Shown here in pieces: positions 34,236-46,800 of a stretch of 64,000 nt of DNA (position 1 is its first letter; the number at the start of each line of letters is the position of its first letter). The notes under the pieces were generated by a model that was not told where the DNA came from, made no database searches, and worked only from the letters and a program-made list of their open reading frames with translations. This DNA is from Campylobacteraceae bacterium (lineage in GTDB: Bacteria; Campylobacterota; Campylobacteria; Campylobacterales; Sulfurovaceae). The position numbers and the translations under genes were made by a program. The stretch lies in contig JAMOOP010000067.1 in assembly GCA_027065385.1 (NCBI GenBank), positions 1 through 64,000 of the forward strand, written 5' to 3'.

Positions 34236-34769
34236 TTACAACTTCTTTAAAAACTTACTTAAAAGTACAATTCGAGTACCATTTACCCGACCTTCAATAG
34301 AGTCTGGTGAGGCTATATGAATATTTTTAACAGTAGTTCCCTGCTTTGCTGTAAACCCTGCACCTTTTACTACTAAATCTTTTATAATAGTAACACTATC
34401 GCCCTCATTTAAAATAGTACCATTACTGTCTCTTGTAAACTCAATATCTTCAGTTACTAAACCATTATTTGCCCACTCTAAAACATCTTCTTCAAGATAC
34501 ATCATATCTAGTAAATCTTGAGAACCAAGTTTAGTTAAAACTCTATAGGCTACAACTTGAACAGCAGGAACTTGACTCCACATACTATCATTTAAACAGT
34601 GCCAATGGTTAGGATTAGATGTTGGTTCATCAATAGATGATGCACAATTAACACAAATAACAATAGACTCATCTTTTGGCTCTACTCTATATTCACTTAA
34701 ACCACTCTCATCTCCACACAACTCACACTTAGAGCCACTTCTTTCCAATAGAGCCTTATCTATACTCAT
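34236..34769 (-). CDS. PhnA/YjdM-family zinc-ribbon protein
   Basis: The 177-residue protein starts with a four-cysteine site (CELCGDESG ... VICVNCASSI) and ends with the PhnA-type beta domain (TRDSNGTILNEGDSVTIIKDL VKGAG...). Proteins of this family were first named for phosphonate utilisation, but that link is not supported and their function is unknown. It heads the run to dedA. The length is greater than E. coli YjdM (111) because of a helical middle part. Confidence 0.85.
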   Translation of the reverse strand: MSIDKALLERSGSKCELCGDESGLSEYRVEPKDESIVICVNCASSIDEPTSNPNHWHCLNDSMWSQVPAVQVVAYRVLTKLGSQDLLDMMYLEEDVLEWANNGLVTEDIEFTRDSNGTILNEGDSVTIIKDLVVKGAGFTAKQGTTVKNIHIASPDSIEGRVNGTRIVLLSKFLKKL

Positions 34770-34842
34770 AACTATCCTTTAATAAAAATTCTAAGCGTAT
34801 TTTACTATCTTTGGCTTATGATTTTATAGAATTTACAAAAAA

Positions 34843-37800
34843 TTAATTCCCCTCTTCCACATTATCACTGTCTCCAATATACACCTTTTCATTCACAAAC
34901 TCACCCAAAAATCTATTATTTCTAATAGTCGAGCCACTATTACCCTCCCAGTTATGGTTAATAGCTACTCCCCACTGTGTAAAATCACCTCTACTATTGA
35001 CTATATTATTTTCGATTATCGAGTCAGTTATATGTTGTTCGAGATAAATCCCTGAATCCCATGCTGTATTCCAATCTTCATATAGGGTCTCTCGCTCTCC
35101 TCCTGCTACCATATTGGCATCTATAATATTATTGTTGGCTATATGCAATCTATCAGAGTAGTAGAGATAGATACCACTAAAATCACTGTTTTCAATATAG
35201 TTTCCAGAGATATTGGAATCTGCTAGATTATTAATCTCTATACCATGCAGTCGTGAGTCTGTGATATTGTTATCTTTTATATAAATATTTGTACTTCTGT
35301 GAGAGAGTGGTGTTCGTAAGTTTCCATCTTCGTCATTATGGTCAACCTGTCTTGCTACTTTTATACCTGCTGATTTAGGATTTTTTATAGTGTTATTCTT
35401 GATAGTCACATTATACGATGGCAGTGACAAAAAGATACCTTGTGAGACAGAGTTATTCATAATATTATCAAAACAGCTAACATTTCTATCTAAATAGAGT
35501 GCAATAAGTCCACTATGCAAAATATTACCACTAACCACACCATCTTTTTGCAGACTAAAAGAGAGAACATCATTTCCATTATTATTGGTAAAAATCTCAT
35601 TGTTTATTACCTGATTATGGTGGTCGAGATTGCCATTTTCTATCATCTCTAGTGGGTCACTATCCCCTCCTGCGAAATAGACAGTAAACATATTGTTTGA
35701 GCCATAGAGTATAGAGTCTCTTAGTGTAATATGATGATGTTTTGCTGTTACAAATGTTGTATTGTTGCAGTTTGGATTCTGTTTGAGTGTAATATTTGAT
35801 ACAGTTACATAGTTAGCACCTACATAAAATAGGTCTATACAATCTTTGGAGGTATCAGCTTGGATAATCGTACCCTCTTTTGACTCTCCCCTAAAGGTCA
35901 TGCCATCGGTTTTGAGGTCTAGCTCTTTTGATACGGTGTATGTTCCATTTTTAACAACTATATTACTCTCTCCTGAACTAAGTGCTGATATAATCTCCTC
36001 TACGCTATTGATAGTATCAGTACATAGACTTTCCATATTATCAGAGATATTACTACTACCTTGATAGATATTCCACCCTGTCTCACAGAAGCTTTTATAT
36101 CCATCTGCTTTGGTTGTATATTGGGTAGCATCATCTATAGTCAATCTCTTGTCTGCTATCCCCTCTATATTGGATAGACCATAAATATCTATTAGCTCCG
36201 AGTTGTTTTGAATACTAAGTGAACCTGTAATCTTTTTGAGACGAATGATACCATCAAGTTTGGTTATACTACTATCTTCTATAGCAAAATCTCCATCAAC
36301 TTCAAGCAGTGCCTCAAAATCATTTATATCCTTATCACTAACCAAACTACAAGCAATATCTCCACTATATTTACCTAACTCTTCATCATAATTACTATAA
36401 AAAGTCAAAGAGTCAATAGAGCATCTTCTTCCTAATATATCTCTTAGTCTGTTATGGGTTGTTGCTTGATAAATAGTTCCATCACAAACTAGAGAGATAT
36501 TATCATCTATATTTCCACCTACTCCGTAAATATCCCATCTAGCAGAACAGAAGTCACTACTATCTGTTGCTTTTGTGGTGTAACTATGAGTTGTATCAAT
36601 ATATATTTTGTCTCCATCTACTGCAAAGATATTCGAGATACCACTAATATCAGCTAGTGAACTGTTGTGATAGATTTTTAATCTACCTCGTATATTAATG
36701 AGACTGGAGAGAGCATCCAAGTTAGTTATGCTATTACCTGATATATCAAAATCTCCCAATACTTTAGTCAAACTACTCAATCCATCTATATTTTCAATAT
36801 TGCTATTTTGTAGATATAAATATCCCTCAACCTCTACAAGATTAGAAAGACCATCTATATTTGTAAAATCATTATTGTTAAGTGAAAAACTCCCTTTGAC
36901 CTTTTTTATTCGACTAAATAGACTCAACTCATCACTACTCATCCCACTATATGAGCAGTCTAAACTACCATCAAAGACACCTGTAGTTGCATCAAATTTT
37001 TCATCAAATTGTGAGTAAGAGACTGAACACTTCTCTTCCATTAGATTTTTGAATTTTTGGTCATCAGATATATCCTCTCCTGCTCCACACACTAGAGACA
37101 TGTTATCATCTATATCTCCATTGTAAGTTCTTAGATTCCAAGTAGTGCTACAAAATTTTAAATTTTCATTGGCTTTTGTAGTATATTGGTCTAAATCAAT
37201 ATAGAGTGTTTGTCCCTCTGTTCCATTAATATTACTTAATCCTGCTATATTCGTTAGAGTGCTATTTATATAGATATTTATAGACCCATTTACTATTGAT
37301 AGATTTGTTAATCCATTAAGATTTTGTAGTTTATTTCTTGAAAAATCTATACTTCCTGATGAGGTTAAAGAGCTTAATCCATCTATATTTTCTAATTTAT
37401 TAGAATAAAAATAGAGATTCCTCGCTGTTTTTAAACTACTTAATCCATTCAGATTAGTCAGTAAATTATTATTAAGATGAAAACTACTTCCTATTGATTC
37501 AAGAGAATTTAACCCATCTACATTTTCTAATTTATTATTTTGAAGATAAAAAGTATTTGTTACCTTTTTTAGATTGATTAATCCATCTACATTAGTTAAT
37601 TGATTTTGATACAAATAAAAATAACCTTTAACCTCTTTAAGTGCTTTAAAATTTAATAAATTCTCACTTGTTAATCCTCTATTGTAACAATTTAGATTAG
37701 TATTATAAACCCCCGTCTCTTCATCAAAATTGTTATAAAAACTAGATGATGGTACACCACATTTAGTACCCAAAATATCCCTAAACTTATCAACATCAGT

Positions 37801-40800
37801 AGGAGTATAGGCTGTATCACTTACACATATTTGTGTCATATCATCAGCTATATTTCCATCTTTGTCTCTTAAATCCCATGTTTGACTACAAAAATTTGAA
37901 TCTTTATCTGCTTTGGTAGTATATTGATTAGCATCTATATATAGATATTTTCCTTTTTTAGCTTTTAGATTTTTGATACCTGATATATCTGTTAATGTAG
38001 GGTTCTTTTGAATATAGAGATAATATCTTGAAATTGTTGTAAGATTACTCAATCCATTTAAATTTGTAAGCTGATTATCTTGTAGATTCAAGCTATATCC
38101 TACAGTTGTAAGACTACTTAGTCCATCTACATTAGTTAATTTATTGATTTGTAGTTCAAGATTACCTTTAATAGTCGTTATATTACGAAGTCCATCAATA
38201 TTTGTAAGTTGATTATGATATAGAGATAGTGAATTATTGATTTGAACCAAAGAGCTTAATCCATCTACATTTTCAAGCTGATTATAGTAGAGATAGAGTC
38301 CACCAACAGTGGTTAATTTACTTAAACCATTAACATTGGTTAGTTTATTATTTTGCAAATATAGACTTGAACCAACAAACTCTAAATTACTAAGTCCATC
38401 TATATTTTCCAATTGATTTTGATAAAGATAAAAATATTTTGTCACTTTTTTAAGATTACTCAATCCATCCACATTAGTTAATTGATTATGATAAAGGTCA
38501 AGGTATCCTCGTACCTCTTTAAGCCCTTTAAAATTGAGCAAATCCTCACTTGTTAGAGCTTTTTCTCGACAAGATATATCTGTATTATATACCCCTGTCT
38601 CTGCATCATAATGGTCATAAAAAGTAGAAGATGAGATACCACACTTATCACCCAATACATTACGCAGTTTATCAGCATCAGAGAGTTCCACTCCCTCCAT
38701 ATCACAAACCTGTGTCATATCATCAGGAATATTTCCATCTTTGTCTCTTAAATCCCAAGTAACCGAACAAAAATCAGAATCTTTTGGTGCTTTTGTTGTG
38801 TATTGGTCTTTATCTATAAAAATAAGTTTACCATTTGTTCCTACTATATTTTGAATACCTGATATATTTTTTAGATTTTCATTATTGTAGATTTTTAAAT
38901 ATCTAAGAGATGTCAAGTTGCTTAATCCATTTAGATTTATTAGTTTATTGTTATAGAGTCTTAAATCATACTTTATAGTTGTTAAGTTGCTAAGACCATT
39001 AACATTAGTTAAATTGTTATCATAAAGGTCTAAATATCCATTTACTGTTTTAAGATTTGCCAAACCATCAATATTAAGCAGTTGATTTTTATATAAAGAG
39101 AGCGTTCCAACAGATGTCAATGAATTTAAACCATCAATATTTGTTAACTTATTGTATGAGAGATTTAAAGTACCATCTACTGTTGTTAAATTGGACAGAC
39201 CATCAATATTTACAAGTATATTATTAGATAATCCTAAAACCCATCCAATACTTTTTAGATTATATAACCCATCAAGATTTATTAATAGATTATGATGTAA
39301 AGTAAAAGTTGAAGTGACATTACTTAATTTAGATAATCCATTAGTACTATTAATTTCATTATATTCAAGATAAAAATTTCTACCTACTTTTTCTAAATTA
39401 CTTAGTCCATCAAGATTTACAATTTTGTTATATCTTAAATTCAAATCTCCTGTAATCTCTTTTAATACAATAAAACTTTTTAATTTTTCACTATCAAAGT
39501 TACCTTTACTCCAATAAGCATACCCTGAACAATCTATATTACCATTATAAATCCCTGTATCTTCATCAAATCGATTATAAAAAACAGAAGATAATATATT
39601 ACACTTTTCACCCAAAGTATCCCTAAAGTTATCCACATCACTAAGCTTATAATCTTCTCCCATATCACAAATCTGATTCATGTCATCAGCTATATTGGTT
39701 GTAGCATCTCTTAAATCCCATTTAACACTACAAAATTTAGAATCTTTTGGGGCTTTTGTTGTGTATTGATTCCCTCCGTCTATATATAAAAGTTTACCAT
39801 CTATTCCCTCTAAGTTTTGAATTTCTGATATGTCTGTTAAGTTTTCATTATTATAAATTTTTAAATACCTAAGAGAGGTTAGATTACTTAATCCATTGAG
39901 ATTTATTAGTTTATTGTTATAGAGTCTTAAATCATACTTTACAGTTGTTAAGTTGCTAAGACCATTAACATTAGTTAAATTGTTATCATAAAGGTCTAAA
40001 TATCCATTTATTGTTTTAAGATTTGCCAAACCATCAATATTAAGCAGTTGATTTTTATATAAAGAGAGCGTTCCAACAGATGTCAATGAATTTAAACCAT
40101 CAATATTTGTTAACTTATTGTATGAGAGATTTAAAGTACCATCTACTGTTGTTAAATTAGATAACCCATCAATATTTACAAGTTTATTACTAGATAACCC
40201 AAAACCCCCACCAATACTTTTTAAATTATGTAACCCATCAAGATTTATTAATAGATTATGATGTAAAGTAAAAGTTGAAGTGACATTACTTAATTTAGAT
40301 AATCCATTACTACTATTAATTTCATTATATTCAAGATAAAAATTTCTACCTACTTTTTCTAAATTACTTAGTCCATCAAGATTTACAATTTTGTTATATC
40401 TTAAATTCAAATCTCCTGTAATCTCCTTTAATACAATAAAACTTTTTAATTTTTCACTATCAAAGTTACCTTTACTCCAATAAGCATACCCTGAACAATC
40501 TATATTACCACTATATATCCCTGTCTCTTCATTAAAAGCATTATAAAAAGTATTAGATGATATATTACACTTTTCACCCAAAGTATCCCTAAACTTATCC
40601 ACATCACTAAGCTTATAATCTTCATCTACATCACAAATCTGACTCATATCATCAGCTATATTAGTAGTAGCATCTCTTAAATCCCATTTAACACTACAAA
40701 ATTTAGAATCTTTTGGTGCTTTTGTGGTGTACTGATTCCCTCCATCTATATATATAGCTTTCCCATCTGTCCCCTCTACATTTTGAATACCTGATATATC

Positions 40801-43800
40801 TATTAGCCTCTCATTTTTAGTAATATTAATATAACTTCCTACATGCGTCAAATTATAAAGTCCATTTAGATGTGTCAACTTATTATTATGCAAATACAGA
40901 TAATTTCCTACACTTGTTAAAGAGCTTAATCCATTAATATTTGTTAAATTATTATTATATAGACTTAAATAACTACCAACTGTTTTTAAATTAATCAACC
41001 CATCCACATTTGTTAATTTATTACTTTGAAGATACAGATAACTGGTTACTTTTTTAAGATTACTTAAACCATTTAGATTAGTAAACTGATTAGAATCAAG
41101 TCTTAAATACCCTTTTACCTCCTTTAAAGCCTTAAAATTCTCCAAGTCACTATCAGTTAATCCCTTATTATAACAAAAGATATTTGTACTATAAACCCCT
41201 GTATCTTTATCAAAATATCTATCGAAATTACTCTCACTAACCCCACACTTATTTTTTAGAACACTTTTTAGATACTCCGAACGGTCTATATCGGTAATCC
41301 CCTCTATACTAATACCACTACTCTCACCTCTATCATTAAATGCTTTTAGTGTAATAGCATACGAGGTCTCTTCTGCTAGATTTAGTATCTCATAGCTTGT
41401 AGCATTTATATCTAAAACAGCTTGTTTGACACCATCTATATAGAGATTAAACCCTCTCTCATTATCAGAGTTATCACTCCAACCTATGGTTAGACGGTTA
41501 TGTCCTATATCTAGTAGTTTTAAACCACTTGGTTTAGCAGGTTTTGTTTTGTCATAGGTAAGTGTGATAGAGAGAGTCACACTATCACTCTCTCCTGCTT
41601 GATTAGTGGCACTCAATGCTAGAGTATAATATTTTCTAGTTGCTTCATCAAATTGTGCAGTTGATGATACTTTTATAATACCATCACTACCTATCTCGAA
41701 GTTTTCAGCCCCATCACCTGTTAGATTGAAACTAACAATCTCACTATCCCCTTTGGTTGCAAATCCAACTGTTCCTATAACTCTACCTGCTGTTGCATTC
41801 TCTTCTATGTACCCTTTGAACTCATAGAGTATAGGCTTTATCTCTGCAATATTTTTAATAGTAATATTGACATCTACTGCTTCACTCTGTGCTTTGTCAT
41901 TGGTTGCTATAGCTTTTAATAGATATTTTTTAGTCGCCTCATAATCAATTACTTTTGTTGTTGTGATATTCCCCTCTATATCTACTCCAAAACTTTCAGC
42001 TCCTGTTCCTGATAGATTTATGGCTTTAATAGGTGAACTACCTATGCTTTTTATCTCTATCTTGCCAATAGTTGTACCAATAACTACATTTTCAGATATA
42101 GTTAAATTGGTATCTGTAAGTATAGGCTCATCATCTATAATGTTACCAACTGTAATATGCAATGAAGCAGGTAGTGACTGCCCTAAACCATTTCTAGCAT
42201 AAATCTTTAAATTATACTCTTGTTGAGTCTCAAAATCCAATGCCTTTTTGACTTTTATAACTCCATTTTTATCAATCTCAAAATCATCACTCCCCACACC
42301 CTCTATCCATACCTGTTCTACTACTCGTTTTTTACTAACGATTTTGACACTACCAACCAAATCTCCAACAGCCACACTCTCCTCAACACGAAAAGTTTTC
42401 TCCTCAATCTGTGGCACACTGTCAAGACTCTTAACAACAGATATATTCAAATAGACCATATTGCTTTTATTACCACTTTCATCTATAGCAACCAAAGAGA
42501 GGTGATATTTTGCTGTTTGGGTACTATTAAATTGTGCATTGGATGCTACTCTAAGCTCTCCATTGCTTCCAAGTACAAAATTACTATTTCCATCTCCTGT
42601 GAGTTCAAATCCATTAAGAGTATGACCACCAAGAGAGACTATATGAACTATACCAACTAAAGAGTTAGCTTCACTATCATCATAAACTGTACCACTAAAC
42701 CCTTTTATCTTGATACTATCATCCATATCATAGATACGGATATGCACAAGCGAACTACGGCTCTCTCCTGCACTATTGGTAGCATAGGCTCTCAAATCAT
42801 AGGCTGTTCTTTTTTCAAAATCTATATCTGCCCCTGCTTTGACTTTGATTGTTCCATCATTTTCTATAACAAAATTCTCACTACCACTCCCCTCTAGTCT
42901 CATAGATATAATTGGTGTGGCAGTGGAGATAATCGGTATAGCATTTAGTGAAGTCCCCTCTAGTGCATTCTCATCTACATAGGTGTTGAGTTGACCAAGT
43001 AGTGGGCGATTGCTTTTTACATATATAGAGACCCTTTGAGGTTGGCTTGTTCCATGCTCATTGGTGGCAGTGACTACCATATTGAGAGTGCTAAATTGAT
43101 AATCAACTAGATGTTGGGTAGCTGATATAGTTATAATACCTGAACTATCAATCTCAAAATTATCACTACCTACTCCTGTAAGTTGATAGCTCTTTATAGC
43201 ACTCAAGCCTTGATTGGTTACACCCACTTGCACAACAGCATGACCTACACTCGCTTCAAAATCAACCTCTGCTGATGTTGCACTAAGCACAGGAACATCA
43301 AGCTTATTATCCACTACTACATGAATAGATGCTGGTCTGCTTGTACCATTTGCATTGGTAGCAACTACAGAGAATATATAATCTCTCTTGGTCTCATAAT
43401 CCAAAGTAGCATTAGTAGCCAAACTCAATTTACCATCTGTAGTAATATCAAAAATATCATGATACTCTCCAACTACAGTAACACTATCAACAGCTATAGG
43501 AGAAGCTATATCTAGTTGAGTAATCAAACTTCCACCTACCACATCCTCTGCTATGTGAACCTCTTTTGGTGTAATAGACGGTACATCTAACACATCATCT
43601 ATAAATATTGTTATCCGTTGAGGTCTGCTATTGCCACTATCTGATAGTGCTGTAACCTCTATATGTTTGACTCTATACTTCTCAAAATCCAAATCAGCCC
43701 CAGAGGCTACAAATATCTTGCCACTCTCATCAATAGTGAACTCATCTTTGTTAGTACCACCTATAGTATAGCCCGTAATTGCCCCTTTGTTTGAAGCAAA

Positions 43801-46800
43801 AACCACTTGCCCCACATACGCACCCACAGTTGCATCTTCGGCTATATGTCCATCTTTGAACTCTGTAAATATCGGACTATCAACAATATCAGAGACAATC
43901 ACCCTAAACTTGACAGGGCGACTCTCTCCACTACTATTTGAAGCTTTGAGCAAAATATCATACTGATTTTGAACCTCATAGTCCAAACTCTCTCCTGCTT
44001 TGAGAGAGACCACACCACTGTTGTCTATCTCAAATATACTATCTTGGGAGACAATCTCATAAGAGCTAATCGCACTACTACCCTCACTAAGTACTTTGAC
44101 CTTACCAAGCTCATAAGCCCCTACGGTATCTTCTGATACCTGAACCCAAGTAGCTCCAAGAATCGGTTTTGGATTGGATGTTGTGCTAGGTTTGGCATAG
44201 ATAAACGACTCTGCATCAGCACTCAAATCCTCTCCTCTATAGGCTTTTTGGATAATAGGTAGTAGTTGGGAAGTGTAATCTTTGACCAACCAATTTCGGT
44301 TGGCACTTGCTAACCAATAGAGTATATCATCTCTACCAAGAGGGTTAGCAGATTTGGGATAGAGTTTCTCTATTAGAACGCTTTTGGCAATCCCATTTAA
44401 TCTATCATCAACTCCATAACGGTCATAGTTCGCTCCCAATAAATCTTTTGAGACCTCAAAAGAGAGTTCGGTCAAGATATTGACCTTGTACTCATCTCTA
44501 AGTAACTCCTCTTTGCTCACAATAGCGTGAATCGTTCCTTTTAGAGGTGTATAGTCACTATCCATCTCAAAATCACTATTGGCATCAATATCAACACCAC
44601 CCATTACCTCCATAATAAAATCACCATCATACCCTGCAATCTTCTGCATAAAAGTTATCTCATCAGCTGTTTGAGCTACTCGCCCCTCTAGCACCACAGG
44701 CAGATAGATAATCCCTGAACTATCTATATCTGTACCTATAGTTGTCTCACCCTCATAGAGATACTCTATCTCTTTTTTACCAAAATCAGAAGCTTTATAG
44801 ATACGATATTTTGCCCCTGCAATAGCTCCACCTAATTGAGCTTGATTTAAAAATGTGAGAACCCTATACTCACAAGGGATACAGCCACAACTTTTAGCAT
44901 TCTCTACACACATCTCTTTTTCGATATTGCGAATCTCATTAATAGTAGTCACACTAGAACCCAAAGAGTTAGGATGATAACTAGACCAACTAGCCCCACC
45001 ACCACTTACAAACTGATACTCACCACCATATCCACCACTACCCCCTGCTGTTGGCAAAGAGGTTTGAGTAGGCACAGTCTCAACAGTAGCAGGTTTAGTT
45101 GGGTCAGCACGAGAGATAAAAATATCAGCAATATGCCCCAAATTATAATCCTCTTTTGTTTTTATCTCTTTTTTATAGACTCTTGTTCCTGTTGGGGTAT
45201 TGATGGTTACGGTGACTATATCAGGTAGATTACTACTATCTATAGATGCTAGATTGGTTGGGTTTACCTCTATGGCGTAGTGTCCTTGATAGACCTCATC
45301 TAGGGTTAACTCTCCTGAACCGATATTATAAGAGGTACAGCTTTTGCTCTGCTCTTGCATTAGTGGATTGGTTGTTAGAAGTGAAGCTTTTTGGTTTTGC
45401 CATATTGTGGTGATGGTAAAAAGTCCGTTTGGTGGGATTGCACTATTTTGGCACTCTTTTTTATCTATGACATTAACTGTTCTAGTTACATTTGCCTCAT
45501 TACCATCACTATCTTTTACAGAATATTTAACAATGTATGAACCTATTTTTGAAGTATTTAATTCACTGCTATCTATTACAATTTCATTTGTAAGATTTCC
45601 ATCTTCTATATCTAATGCAGTTGCATTTAATTCTTGATATTTACTATTTTTCAATATGGATATATTATTGTCACCAATAAGTGTGATTGTAGGTATTGTT
45701 CCTATACCACTATTGAAATCTATCTTTGTACTATATCCTTTTACTATAGTATCAAAATGAATTATATTATCAGAGTTCAAATTTGATACATAACTATAAG
45801 CTTTTTGTATAGCTTTTGGATTATTTGTATTACTATTTTTTAATTGAGTATGTAAATCTTCAATTATCGTTTCTTCCTCTATTCCTGTATATCTACTAAA
45901 TTCCTCCAAAATAGCATCATACCATGCAATAACTATCGAATTATTATTTTCATCTTTATCGATAAGTTTTCCATCTTTGAAATATCTATTATCTATTGGT
46001 ATCTTATAAATATCTTTTTTTTCTTCTTTTTCCAATGTATAAATAGTTGTATTTAAGTTTATATTTTTTTGGGTATCTCGATAATAGATTACAATATGTA
46101 TATCTCTTTTTCTCTCTGATAATAGTCCTTTTTGTTCCTCATTCAGTTGAAAACATAGATGATATATTCCACTTTTTTTATCAAATTCAAACCATCTTGA
46201 ACCCTCTTTATATTGTTGATTTTCTGTTAAGCCCAAATATGGTATATATTCAGCAGAATCATATATTTTAGTTTTATACCCTTGTGAAACAGGAGATATT
46301 ACAAAAAGTTTATGAGACTCTTTAAAAACTATATCTTGTTTAATCTTACTAGATTCAGGTTGTTTTATATCTATTTCTGATTCAACTTCAAAAATACCTG
46401 CTGATAGATGTGTAATTCCTGTATTATTTTTATAATTCTTCCAATATTGATTTCCATAATCTTGTTTAAATAGTTCACTTAAATTATCCATATAACTAAT
46501 ATAATAATAGCTATCTTCATTTTTATGTTCCCAAAATTCATAAGGGTCAGAAACTATACCTAAATCATCATCAATTCCTAAAGAGGCATCATATTCTTTT
46601 CTTATTGCTTGATTTTTATTTTTATCATATTCTAAATATCTTGAAAAAGTATTATTTGTTTTAAGCGTAGATTCATAAGAGTTTTTTACATGTGTAATAG
46701 GTGATGTAAAAATAGATTTTGTTTTCATTTCATTATCATACTTATACACATGAAATTTAAAATTTGCAAAATCTTCAAATGTTGTACCTAATAAATTAGT

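Noticed and set aside
36060-41280. Regular repeats that might be taken for a CRISPR array
   Set aside because: The repeats are 66 bases (22 codons), continuous in frame, without spacers, and encode leucine-rich repeats.
42220-42660. Plus-strand open frame of 146 codons
   Set aside because: It lies opposite the cadherin-like region of the giant gene, has no ribosome-binding site and its composition follows the repeats of the other strand.
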